Shown here in pieces: positions 12,831 through 25,285 of a stretch of DNA of 64,000 bases. The notes under the pieces are model-generated. The model did no database searches, was not told where the DNA came from, and was given only the letters and a program-made list of their open reading frames with translations. Numbering within the stretch: position 1 is the first letter of the stretch; every line of letters starts with the position of its first letter. The translations under genes were made by a program, and so were the position numbers. Source of the DNA: Lathyrus oleraceus. Taxonomy: Eukaryota > Streptophyta > Magnoliopsida > Fabales > Fabaceae. The DNA lies in NCBI RefSeq assembly GCF_024323335.1, contig NC_066579.1:558001-622000 (forward strand), given 5' to 3'.

Positions 12831-13390
12831 AGGAGCGGAAACTTTGATGACTACCAAAGCGGTGGAATAATGGAAGGTGTGGCCATGTCTATTTTACAAT
12901 AGTCTTGTAGTGAATGTCATTATACTTGTTAAAAATTACAAATGTGTGGCACCCCTATGCTGGAAGGGGTGGGTAAAGGCTTTTAGTGTTTGTGGTGGTT
13001 TATGGCAAGCTCACGGTGGTGAGAGGCCCTATTTTGATGTGTTTTTTGTGAGGTGAGAGCCAACTCTCAAGGGTTAGAATCTATGTATTTCGGGGGTATT
13101 TCTTGGTGAGTTCAGAATATATTTTCTTAACTCTAAGGTTGAGATATTTATAGAGGCCTGTGAGTCTAGATTTAGGGACTTCTAAAAAGTAGTAATTGTT
13201 CCACCTTGACTAGAGAAGTTGTCGATTGCCTACTTCTTAGAGAATTGTGACCAGGACTTCTTCCACATGAGGTTATGGACTATGTACACGCCACCATCCG
13301 CGTTTCTCATCATGGCAGACGTCTGATAAAGTTTGGTCTTATGTCGTCCTATTGTGGGCATTTACAAATATATCACTACAACATCTTACA
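12831..13390 (-). repeat. Probable LTR or leader of the Tat-like remnant
   Basis: Non-coding DNA upstream of the minus-strand gag remnant. A good minus-strand TATA box (TATAAATA, 13145-13152) preceded by GC-richer sequence suggests an LTR promoter. No second LTR was found in the window, so the boundaries are guesses. Confidence 0.35.
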
Positions 13391-13862
13391 ATATATCAGA
13401 TTTATCAAAAAATCCAATTGCATTAACTTTGTGTTTTTTAAATAGTTGCAAAAAAATAACATATCGAATTTTAAAAAAAAACTAGTGCACCCTATATCAC
13501 GTACATATTTTGAGAAAAAAAAATCAATGACATTCTATGATACATATTGGATTTATAAAAAAAAATTAATAGTGTTAATTTTGTGTTCTTATAATAATTG
13601 CAATTAAAGTAAAAAAAAAATATTATTTTACTTAAATGGTAAAATGGGTAGTTCTAATAAAATGTAAGCGTATAGGATGTAGCCTGTAGGTGATGTTGGG
13701 GTATCTTCTCTAAAAAAATATCATATGGAGGACCTTAGTTAAATTTCTAAAAGTTAAAGAAGCAAATTGAAAAGAAATCAAACATGTATTTTGATCTAAT
13801 TATAAATAGGTAGGTATATCTTAGTGAGTTACCTATTAAGACTTTAATTTCTTTTAAGTAAT
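13391..13862. other. AT-rich intergenic DNA, no gene seen
   Basis: Very AT-rich, with A and T runs. No coding or RNA feature was recognised. Confidence 0.5.
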
Positions 13863-14135
13863 ACTACATCCGTCTTTTATTATAAATTGTTTTGAAAAAA
13901 ATATTGTGCATCATAATATAAGTCGTTTTATATATCAATGGATCATTAATATTATGTTTTTTATTATAGTCTTAAATATTTATTATTCTCTCTTTTCAAT
14001 TATTTCAATTTATCTTTTCAATATCATTAATATTTTATAAAATCTTTTATTATATTTCTTTTTTATACCATAATTATTACATTTTTAATAAGTGTAAAAA
14101 ATAAAAAACGACTTATAATAAAAATGGAAAGAATA
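13863..14135. mobile_element. Stowaway-like MITE
   Basis: The left end CTACATCCGTCTTTTATTAT and the reverse complement of the right end (CTATTCTTTCCATTTTTATT) form imperfect inverted repeats resembling plant Stowaway ends (CTCC-TCCGT-type). A TA precedes the left end, but a matching TA at the right end is not clear. Confidence 0.4.
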
Positions 14136-15650
14136 GTTTTTTTTAGATTTTGTCTTATTAGCTTTCCAATTAAATCAGACATCCCTCATTTTTTATATAA
14201 AAAATAACAAAATTATCCCTCTTTCTCTCGCACAAAAAATTTGATACATTTTTATTGGAACGTTTAAAAAACCAAGTAAAAATGTGTTAATTTCTTGATA
14301 TTTAAAAAAAATCTAGTAATTCATATATAAAAACGAAGTTAACGTTCGTAGTTTTTTAAATTTTTTAAAAATTCGATAATTAATATTTGATGGATCGGTA
14401 AAAAAACAAAATACTATTTGATTTTTCGATAGTTTTTCTTGCCTTTTCAAATATTTGAGAAAAAATGATATAAAATCATAATTTATGTTTCAAAAATCTA
14501 TGATTTTATATTAAATATTTAAAAAATGTGATATTCAAAATTTCGTAATCATTCGAAATGTGATATTTAACCGAGAATTTCATAAAAATCTGCTATTCAA
14601 AATTTTGAAAAACCAAAAAAATATTAAAAAATCGAACACTTTTATTAAAAATGTTTCAATAAAATTATACATAGTGGGAGGTGTCAGACCAAAAAAAAAT
14701 CTCCATAACTATCTTATTCCAAGAGTTCAAACCCTAGCCCATTTGGGGTTGCTCTTCATTAGAAAAAAATATTGTGTATCATAATATAAGTCGTTTTATA
14801 ATATCAATGGATCATTAATATTATGTTTTCTATTATATTCTTAAATATTTATTATTCTCTCTTTTCAATTATGTCAATTTATCTTTTCAATATCATTAAT
14901 GTTTTGAAAAAAATTTCATTATTTTTCTTTTTTATACCATAATTATTATATTTTTAATAAGTGTAAAAAGTTAAAAACAACTTATAATAAAAATGGAAGA
15001 AATAATTTTTTTTAGATTTTGTCTTATTAGCTTTCCAATTAAATCAGACATCCCTCATTTTTTACATAAAAAATGAACAAAATTATCCCTCTTTCTCTCG
15101 CACAAAAAATTTGATACATTTTTAATGGAACATTTAAAAAACCAAGTAAAAATGTGTTAATTTCTTGATATTCAAAAAAAATCTAGTAGTTCATATATAA
15201 AAACGAAGTTAACACGATACGTTCGTAATTTTTTAAATTTTTTAAAAATTCGATAATTCATATTCGATGGATCGGTAAAAAAACAAAATTAACACTATTT
15301 GATTTTTCGATAGTTTTTTTTGCCTTTTTCAAATATTTGAGAAAAAATGATATAAAATCATAATTTATGTTTCAAAAATCTATGATTTTATATTAAATAT
15401 TTAAAAAATGTGATATTCAAAATTTCGTAATCATTCGAAATGTGATATTTAACTGAGAATTTCATAAAAATCTGATATTCAAAATTTTGAAAAACCAAAA
15501 AGATATTAAAAAATCGAACACTTTTATTAAAAATATTTCAATAAAATTATACATAGTGGGAGGTGTCAAACCAAAAAAAATCTCCATAACTATCTTATTC
15601 CAAGAGTTCAAACCCTAGCCCATTTGGGGTTGCTCTTCATTAGAAAATTT
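13893..15650. repeat. 868-bp direct tandem duplication, AT-rich
   Basis: Two head-to-tail copies, the first starting near 13893 and the second near 14761, offset 868 bp. The copies are about 95% alike by eye with small indels. Unit 1 keeps the 5' end of the Stowaway-like MITE; unit 2 lacks it. Each ends with a segment reading 'gttgctcttcattagaaaa'. No coding potential. Confidence 0.8.
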
Positions 15651-15732
15651 TCAAGCATTCTCCACAGAAAGCTATATTTTCTAAGTGTTTGTCTATCTAC
15701 AAAATGATTTTGATTTCTCACCTTAAAGATAA

Positions 15733-15738
15733 TTTATT
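15733..15738 (-). terminator. Candidate poly(A) signal of the HPA gene
   Basis: Minus-strand AATAAA lies about 225 bases past the aminotransferase stop codon. The 3' UTR would occupy about 15700-15961. Transcript data are lacking. Confidence 0.4.
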
Positions 15739-15961
15739 AAACAAGGAAGTAACTTATGCCTGAATCAACCACCTTAAAATACATAATACAAATGTTACAA
15801 CTTAAGATTACGTTCGTTGGTGTTGTATATCTGAGATGAACTCATTATTGTCTGCATAACATAAACTAGCTCAACTTCTCATAATACATTTTCCTCTAGT
15901 TTTGAATGTTATGTAAGAGAATCTCTTTGTATGATCGATCGATCACAGTGAAATTTTTCTC

Positions 15962-18900
15962 CTACAATAGTCTGTTGAGGCCGTTCATAAGCGCGTCCGT
16001 GTGTTCAGGCTTCCCAACCGATACTCGAACGTAGCCTTTCAGCTCTTTACTGCTGTAATGACGAATCATCACGCCCATTGCTGCAAGATCATCCTGTGTT
16101 CACACAAAAAAAAATAACGTCTTTTGAATTGGAAAAGAATGCATACACAAAACACTAAGTACAGAGAAGGGAGAAATTGTATGTTCAATGTCACCTCAAC
16201 TTTTTAGCATCTGAAATGTACTTACGTGACAATGATGCTAAATTTTCAAACAAAACAATTTTGTACTATTGTCTATCAGAATCTCTGAAATACGAGTACT
16301 TTTAAAATGATAACGTACTAGCCGGGGGTGTACGTGGGTCGGTATGGGTTGGGTTTAGCCAAATCCAATATCAAATCCATATAAAACACTCTGGTTTGGA
16401 TTAGGTAAAATAACTACGCATTACAGAAATCGGTTTGGACAAACTCATTAATTTTCGAATTGGATTGGGTTGGATAGTGTGTTTGCCCAAATAATTTTTC
16501 TTTTTTTATTAATATTAAATGATAAAATGATGAGTCATCATATTTTTTTCATAAAAATTTATTTAAATTTTCTTTAAAAAAAACGAAATAACTTATTTTT
16601 ACTATCTTTTAGCATCGTAAAATAATAAACGATATCATCAACTAATAAAATTATCATAACATACTGACACTAAATTAAAGTTGCATGACATAAAATTGTA
16701 TTAGCATCAAAACAATTAAAGAGTGAAACATTGAGAATTAGTTAAAGTCACGATTCACTAAAATATTAAGAGACTAAAATTGCAACAACTATAATAATAT
16801 TTATCAAAATGATTAAAATTGTAATAATAAATGTTCGATTAATGGGTAATTGGGTTTTTTGGGTTTGGATCCGATTTTATCAGAAATCTGATTTTTTTAG
16901 TGGATTTTTTAATTTTTAAACCCATATTCACCCAATTACCCGACTCAATCCACTTTTTTGGATTCTTTTAGGTGGGTTTGCCTAAGTTTTGTGAGTTGAC
17001 TCAATCCATCTACATCCCTACATATTAATACCGATACGCACCCGTACCAAAATCTACGAAGCACGGATTTTAAGATGGTGACGTACTAGTCCGGGATACG
17101 CACCCATACCACGTGCACGTGCCATACTAGAAAACTTTTTTTTTTAATTATTTTATTTTGAAAGAAATTTATGCTTTTCTCATATATTAATATGATATGT
17201 TTATTATATGTATTTTAGAATATTTGTTATGATAATCTAACACAATTTTTTATTATTTAAATTTTTATTATAATGTTTTATTGTAAATTGAGTAATTTAA
17301 TTCTTTGCTAATACATTTTATTGACAAATTCTTATTTTTTATTGACTATTCGTACATTAATTTTTATTAAAATATTGTACCAAACGAGTGCATATGCATC
17401 ATAGATTAGGATCTTTTTGGAAATAACATCACTCTTAAAATTTTGTATGATTCCACGAGTCAAGTGTCAACTTTGCTTGATTAAACTCAGTTAAGCTCTT
17501 AAGAATTTAACAAAAATTAATTGATTATTTACATCTTAGTTTACACATTCTTAGATATTGTTATCTCTCTTTTATGTTTATTTTAATATATGGTTCACTC
17601 TTTGTTATTAAAAAAAATCAATTCATTTTCTTATGATAATTTTATATTGTTCTTGTTAATTTTTAATTTAGTTAGGCGTTGAAAAGTAAAGTGGTTGGAC
17701 GAGACAATATGCTTTGAAGTATGGAAAAAAATTTGAGAGCTATTGAGTGGCTCACCAAACTCTTTATTAAAATTATGAGATCATAGAAAATGTCCAATGA
17801 ATAGAGAAGAAGCACTTTAGTTCCAAACTATAAGAATAAGAGGATATACCAAATTGTGCAGATTATAGAGGGATAAAACTCATGAGTCATCATACCATGA
17901 AGTTGTAGGAAAAAGTGATTGAACGGAAACTAAGAAAAGAGACTCAAGTCACTAAAAGTCAATTAGGGTTTTATGCCCGGAAGATCGACCATGAAAGTGA
18001 TTATCTACTACGACGTATGATGGAGCAGTATCGGATGGACCAACAAGACTTGCATTTAATTTTTATTGACTTGGAGAAGGCGTATGATAATGTGCTTAGA
18101 GAGATTTTGAGGAATGCCCTAGAGAAGAAAGGGGTTAGGATTGCATATATTCGAGTTATCCAAGATATGTATGAAGGAGTATCGACTAGCGTGCAGACAC
18201 AAGGTGGAGAGACATGCGATTTCTCCGTTACAATAGGTTTCCCCTACCTTTTTACCTTAATTTTGGATGTACTCATAGAATACATCCTAGAGCTAACACC
18301 GAGATGCATGCTTTTTGCAGATGATATATTCCTACTTGGAGAGTCGGAGGAGGATTTAAATGAGGTTGGAGACTCGGAGACGAGCTTTAGAAACGCATTG
18401 TTTTCGCCTAAGCAGAAGTAAGACAGAATATATGGAATGTATGTTCAACAAAAGAAGAAATGTTTCTAACATAGAGGTGAAAATTGGAGATCATATCATC
18501 CCTCAAGTCACACGGTTTAAATATCTTGAGTCGGTAATACAAAATGGTGGAGAAATAGAAGAGAATGTAAACTATTGAATTCAAATTGACTGATGAAGGA
18601 GAGCTTCTGGGATTTTATGTGACGCAAAGGTACCGCTCAAGCTGAAGGGAAAAATTTATCTGATTGTGGTAAGACCTGCGATGTTGTATGGGGCATAACG
18701 TTGGACGCTTAAGAAATCAACACAAGAATAAAGTGTAGCAGAGATGAGTATGTTGCGTTGGATGTGTGGTAAGACTAGACACAATAAAATTCGAAATAAC
18801 AATATTAGAGAGAGTATTGGGGTAGCACTTATAATAGAAAAGATGATGAAAAACAGACTTAGGTGGTTTGGACATGTAGAGAAAAGACTTGTAGATTTTT

Positions 18901-21900
18901 TGATAAAGAGAGTAAATCAGATGGAGAGAAATCAAACAACTAGAGAAAGAGAAAAACCTAGAAAAACTATTAGAGAAGTTATTAAAAAAGATCTTGAGAG
19001 AAATCAAACAACAAGAGGAGTGGGGTTATTCATTTATGTTATAACTGAATTTCATTTATTGAGAAAAGTTAGTTACAAAGTAACACATGTTGCCTTATAT
19101 AGTGCAACCTAGGAAAACCTGCTATAGCAGGTAAAGACTATCCCAAACTAACTGATAGCAGGAAAACCTTGCTGAATGAACCGATGATGTGTGATGGCAA
19201 TGTTGAGGATAACTCTGATTGTAATATGCTTCACAACAAGAGAAAAAGTTTCGGCGAAGTCCAGTCCATGCCTCTGATGAACCCCCTTTAGCAATTTGTC
19301 TGGCCTTGTATCTGTGCCTCTGATGACCCCCCTTTAGCAACTAGTCTGGCCTTGTATCTGTTGACAGAGTCGGGTTCTTCTTGACCCTAAAAACCCATTT
19401 ACAACCAATAACATTTTTATGAGGAAGTAGGGAAACAGGGTACTAGGTATTGTTTCTTTGTAAAGCATCAAACTGTTCTTGCATAGCTGCTTTCCACTAC
19501 AGATCTGCAAGGGCTTGCTTTATGGACTTAACTTCAGAATGAGCAGTAAGAACTTCTGGGTTCAAGTCTTGGCTAGAAGAAGAAGATTCGGGTGAGGAGA
19601 AGAAGAAGAAGAAGAAGAAGAAGATGATTCGGGTGAGGAGTGTGTTATGAATAAGGACAAAGAAATTACCACAGTAAATGATGGAGAAGAACACGTGGCA
19701 CATGATCCACATTTTGAGGAGCCTAGACGTGGATTGAGGACTAAATTCCCTAACAGAAAATATGCTGCAGAATTTTAATAAGTACCACAATGAGTGGCAA
19801 TGATAGGGTGGGAAGAATTTAGTGGATTGATATCCTGACTCTCTCTCCTCTCTGGAAGCTTCTATGCTTTTCTGTTACTGTATTCCTCTTGCAATTGGCT
19901 TAGCCATTTTCCATCAATATAACCACTATTTCTCTGCTACTGCATTTTGATTGCACTGTCAGTACTATTTTTAATTGCATAACCAAATTGTGTGTGTACT
20001 GTTCGATTGGTTTATAACATTTGGTGCTCTCATTGAGCTCTTCAATGGCTGAGAATACACGCATGAAGAGTATGGAGAACTCCATCGCTGATATGCACAA
20101 AACGTTGCAGAAGTTTCTTGAAGATTCAGAACGCCGTCACAACGAATATATGCAATCTCGTCACCTGGATCAAGCTAGATTCGAACGGGTTGAAAATCAG
20201 CTTAGCTCCCTTCATGTGACGCAAAACTCTTCTAACAAAGCGACCCCAACTCCAACGATTCAACCGTTTCAGATGCGCAACATCAAACTCGATTTTCCGC
20301 GTTTTGATGGATCTGAGGTAATGAATTGGATCTTTAAGGCTGAACAATTCTTTGAATTTTATGCTACGCCGGATAACCACCGTCTTACCATTGTCGCCGT
20401 GCATATGGAAAAAGACGTTGTGCCTTGGTTCCAAATGATTTCTCGAAATGAGCCGTTTCAGTCTTGGGCCATGTTTACACGGGCCTTGGAAATGGAGTTC
20501 GGCCCATCTCCGTATGAATCCCCACGACCCACTCTATTCAAACTCACACAAACCACTACCGTCTCTGAATTTTACACTGCTTTCACTGCATTAGCCAACA
20601 GAGCACAAGGTTTGAGTCCTGAAGCCACCCTTGATTGTTTCATAAGTGGCCTTAAACCGGATATCAAGCGTGACGTGATTGCTCAAACACCGTCGTCGTT
20701 GTCTCGCGCCTACGCCTTGGCCAGACTCTTCGAAGACAAATACTGCCCTACACCACCACCAAAACCTAACAATTCCACCGTCAACAAGCCGTACCATTCT
20801 CCTGGCCCAAATTCCACACCTCGAAACCCCACAAATCCACCATTACTTCCTAACCCTAAACCAAACAACCCAGTGAAAAGCATTACTCGTGCCGAGATGC
20901 AAATCCGCCGCGAAAAAGGGCTTTGTTATTACTGCGATGAGAAATTTTCCATTACCCACAAATGTCCAAACCGTCATTACTTCTTATTACAAATGGAGGA
21001 GGATGACAATGACCCACCACCAGATTCCCTTGCCACCACTTTCCATGAACCACCAACAATTGGAGATTCTGAGCATCACTTGTCACTTAATGCATTGAAT
21101 GGCTCTCATGGTATGGGCACAATGCGCTTTCAAGGTCAGATTCAAGGCATTGCAGTTACAATTTTATTGGATAGTGGCAGCTCTGATAATTTTTTACAAC
21201 CAAGGATTGCTCAATCCTTGCAATTGCCAGTCCAAGCTAATACACAGTTTCAAGTTATGGTTGGAAATGGGAATTCCTTGACTACGATGGGTTACATTGA
21301 AGACTTACCTATAGCTATTCAAGGAAACACATTACATATCCCTGTTTACTTATTACCTATATCTGGAGCTGATTTGGTGTTGGGAGTCCCGTGGTTAAAA
21401 ACCTTAGGACCACATATTGCTGATTACAATGCTCTGTCTTTAAAATTTTATGTCAAGGATAGCTTTATTACACTTTATGGTGAGAAATCTAAGGGTCCAA
21501 GACCGGCACAGTTCCATCACATCAGGAGATTACAACATACTCATGCTATTGATGTTGCTTTTTACCTTCAGTTTGACAAGATTGTACCTAAGGATAACAC
21601 TGTCAACGCTGATCCACACCCTGACATTGAAGTTATATTACAAGCATTTGTTGATGTGTTTGCTGAACCAAAAAGTCTTCCTCCAGCTAGGTTCCAAGAT
21701 CATGCTATTCCGTTGGCGGCAGGTAGCAACCCAGTGAAAGTGAAACCATATCGATACCCCCATAGTCAAAAAGAACAAATTGAACTCATGGTGAAAGAGA
21801 TGCTTGACCAAGGTATTATACAACCTAGCTACAGTCCTTTCTCTTCCCCTGTGTTACTAGTTAAGAAGAAAGATGGCTCATGGAGATTTTGCACGGACTA

Positions 21901-24900
21901 TCGCGCTTTAAACTCTATCACTATCAAGGACAGTTTTCCTATCCCAACTGTGGATGAACTTTTAGATGAACTCTTTGGTGCGCAATATTTTTCTAAGTTA
22001 GACCTTAGATCCGGGTACCACCAAATACTGGTCAAGCCTGAAGATCGACATAAAACTGCCTTCCGAACACATCAAGGCCTTTATGAATGGTTGGTCATGC
22101 CCTTTGGCCTTTCGAATGCCCCTGCATCCTTCCAAAGCTTAATGAATCATGTATTCCAGGCTCAACTCCGAAAGTCCGTATTGGTATTCTTTGATGATAT
22201 TCTTATATACAGTCCGACGTGGTCAGCTCATTTATCTCACTTGACTGAAGTGTTGCAGCTCCTACGCCAACATTCTCTATTTGCAAAAATGTCCAAATGT
22301 TGTTTTGGATTCAGTGAAGTGGATTATCTAGGTCATACGGTTTCTCACCAGGGCGTACAAATGGACAAATCCAAAGTACAAGCTGTATTGGATTGGCCAT
22401 TGCCTAGAACGCTCAAACACTTACGAGGTTTTTTGGGTCTCTCAGGTTATTACCGCAGATTTATTCGAAATTATGCTACTATTGCTGCACCCTTGACAGC
22501 ATTGTTGAAGAAAGATGCATTTGTATGGAACCAACTTGCAACTGAGGCATTTCTAGCTTTACAGAAGGCCATCACCGTGGCTCCTGTTTTGGCACTTCCG
22601 GATTTCTCTAAACCCTTCATTTTAGAGACTGATGCATCGGGTACTGGCATTGGTGCAATTCTGAGTCAGGACAAGCATCCAATTGCCTATTTCTCTAAAA
22701 AGCTCAACAGCTCGATGCAACACAAGTCTGCATATGTTAGAGAACTTTACGCCGTTACTGAGGCTATGGCTAAGTTCAGACATTACATATTGGGTCATAA
22801 ATTTATCATCCGCACAGATCAACAAAGCTTAAAGGCCTTAACCGACCAAACGATACAAACCCCGGAGCAACAAAAATGGCTGCATAAGTTTCTAGGATAT
22901 GACTTCACTATCGAATATAAACCAGGCAAGGACAATGTAGCTGCTGATGCCTTGTCTCGGTCCTTTTGTATGGCTTTGTCGGGACCTGTCAATCCTCTGT
23001 TATCACTTATCATCACTGCAGTCAATGCTGATCCCTCTCTATCTCAGATTAAATTGCAATGTTTGCAGGGAACTTGTCAAGACCCTTTGTATCAAGTGAG
23101 ACAAGACATTCTATACTGGAAGGACAGAATAATAGTGCCCAATGTGCCTAGCATTATTCAGTCAATTTTGCAAGAGTTCCATTCATCTATGTTAGGAGGA
23201 CATGCTGGAATTGCACGCACCAAAGCAAGAATTGCTTCTCAGTTCACATGGCCCTCAATGTCTCGAGATATTCGCTTGTTTGTCTCTCAATGTCTAATAT
23301 GTCAACAAGCTAAATACTCTACTGCTGCCCCAGCCGGCCTACTGCAACCCTTGCCTATTCCATCGCAAATTTGGGATGACGTATCCATGGACTTTATTAC
23401 CGGGTTGCCACCATCCAATGGATTCACGGTTATCATGGTCGTTGTGGACAGACTTTCAAAGTATAGCCATTTTACTACTCTCAAATCTGACTTCACTAGT
23501 GTGAAAGTAGCTGAAGCATTCTTGCACAATGTGGTGAAACTCCATGGTTTTCCAAAAAGTATAGTGTCGGATCGTGACAAAGTCTTTACAAGTTCTTTTT
23601 GGAAGCAACTTTTCAAGCTAAGTGGGACTACTTTAGCTATGAGTTCAGCCTACCATCCACAATCGGACGGTCAAACTGAAGCGGTTAATAAATGTGTTGA
23701 GATGTATTTGCGATGTTTTGCTGGTCAGGTTCCTCAGAAATGGTCTAAACTACTAGATTGGGCCGAGTTTTGGTATAACTCTTCCTACCAGTGTAGTATT
23801 GGCATGACGCCCTTTAAAGCAGTTTATGGTAGGGAGCCTCCGATTCTTCTCAAATACGATACTGCTGCAGCTGATCCACCGGCCTTGCAAACGCTGCTCA
23901 CTGAGAGGGATAACGCCTTACAACTTCTCAAAGCTAACTTGCACCGAGCTCAACAGGTTATGAAGAAGTATGCGGATGCTAAGCGAAGATTTGTTGAGTT
24001 TCAATTAGGGGATATGGTGTTGGTCAAACTCCAACCCTACAGACAACATTCATTGGCCTTACATCAGAACCAAAAGTTGGGACTTCGATACTTTGGACCA
24101 TTCCCTATCATTCAGAAAATTGGTGCTGTAGCTTATAAAGTTTTACTTCCACCTTCTGCGAAAATCCACCCTGTGTTTCATGTTGTTAATTTGAAGTTGT
24201 GCAAAGGAGAACATCATACTCAATATTTGCCTCTACCATTACTCACTATTGAAAATGGTCCTATTTTACAACCTGAGGTAGCAGTGGATTCTAGAGTTCT
24301 ATTGCAGAATGGTATTGAAGTGCCTCAAGTCTTGATTAAATGGTCTAACTTGCCTATCTCTGAAGCTACATGGGAAAATTGGAGGGAATTTTCCCATAAC
24401 TATCCAAACTTTAACCTTGAGGACAAGGTTAATTTTAAAGGGGGGAGTAATGTTATGAATAAGGACAAAGAAATTACCACAGTAAATGATGGAGAAGAAC
24501 ACGTGGCACATGATCCACATTTTGAGGAGCCTAGACGTGGATTGAGGACTAAATTCCCTAACAGAAAATATGCTGCAGAATTTTAATAAGTACCACAATG
24601 AGTGGCAATGATAGGGTGGGAAGAATTTAGTGGATTGATATCCTGACTCTCTCTCCTCTCTGGAAGCTTCTATGCTTTTCTGTTACTGTATTCCTCTTGC
24701 AATTGGCTTAGCCATTTTCCATCAATATAACCACTATTTCTCTGCTACTGCATTTTGATTGCACTGTCAGTACTATTTTTAATTGCATAACCAAATTGTG
24801 TGTGTACTGTTCGATTGGTTTATAACAGAGTGACCTGAGAATTCTGTTGCAGGAGCAGAGGATTCAGAGGAATGACTAGCAGACTCAATGGAGACATCAG

Positions 24901-25240
24901 GAGGAAGAAAAGTATAGTATAGGATATGGAACTTTGAGAGGAAGAGATGACAAGAGGACTAAAAGTAAAAAGCAAATTATTATTGCAAGATCAAGCTCAG
25001 AGGCAAAGTAATGTGTTATGGATCATACTACTTGTGAACTCTTATAGTTGAAACACTTGTTACAAGAGTTGAAATTGGGTCTAATGGAACATTTGTATAA
25101 TAATCAGTTGCCATTGTATCTATCTTCAAATCCGGTTTTTCATTAGAGGACTAAACACACAGAAGCTGATTGTCATGTTATCCGATATTTTTAGCAAATC
25201 TCTATGGTACCTCGCATTAATTACATATGTAAAAAGCTGG

Positions 25241-25285
<45 letters not shown>

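Larger units (their letters stand above)
19643..24827 (+). mobile_element. Ty3 chromovirus, probable Reina lineage, intact, 5.19 kb (element 1)
   Basis: Complete element with perfect 5-bp target duplication GAGTG (19638-19642 and 24828-24832) and 377-bp LTRs that look identical. It contains one open gag-pol frame. Small size, short LTRs and the C-terminal chromodomain region point to the Reina lineage. It is inserted antisense to HPA, within intron 8, in an older copia fragment. Identical LTRs mean a very recent insertion, and it looks competent for transposition. Confidence 0.93.
19037..24990 (-). pseudogene. Ty1/copia RT fragment, split by a Reina-type element
   Basis: On the minus strand, 24960-24833 then 19637-19130 reads a serine/proline-rich linker (SPESSSSQ) followed by the start of a copia-type [18 protein letters not shown], then [15 protein letters not shown] and RYKAR-AKG. 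Stops, frame breaks and a 46-bp tandem duplication (about 19269-19360) damage it. At 19037-19130 sequence with minus-strand TATATAAGG and AATAAATGAAATTCAG resembles a piece of copia LTR, so most of pol was lost by deletion. A Reina-type element (19643-24827) sits inside it. Confidence 0.65.

Noticed and set aside
17915..18421. Short intact ORF of a possible host reverse transcriptase
   Set aside because: It is a piece of a degenerate RTE-type LINE with a deletion within the RT core and coding sense continuing in other frames.
20021..20044. Start of the Reina-type polyprotein at 20021
   Set aside because: That codon is TTG within the primer region. The first ATG is at 20045.
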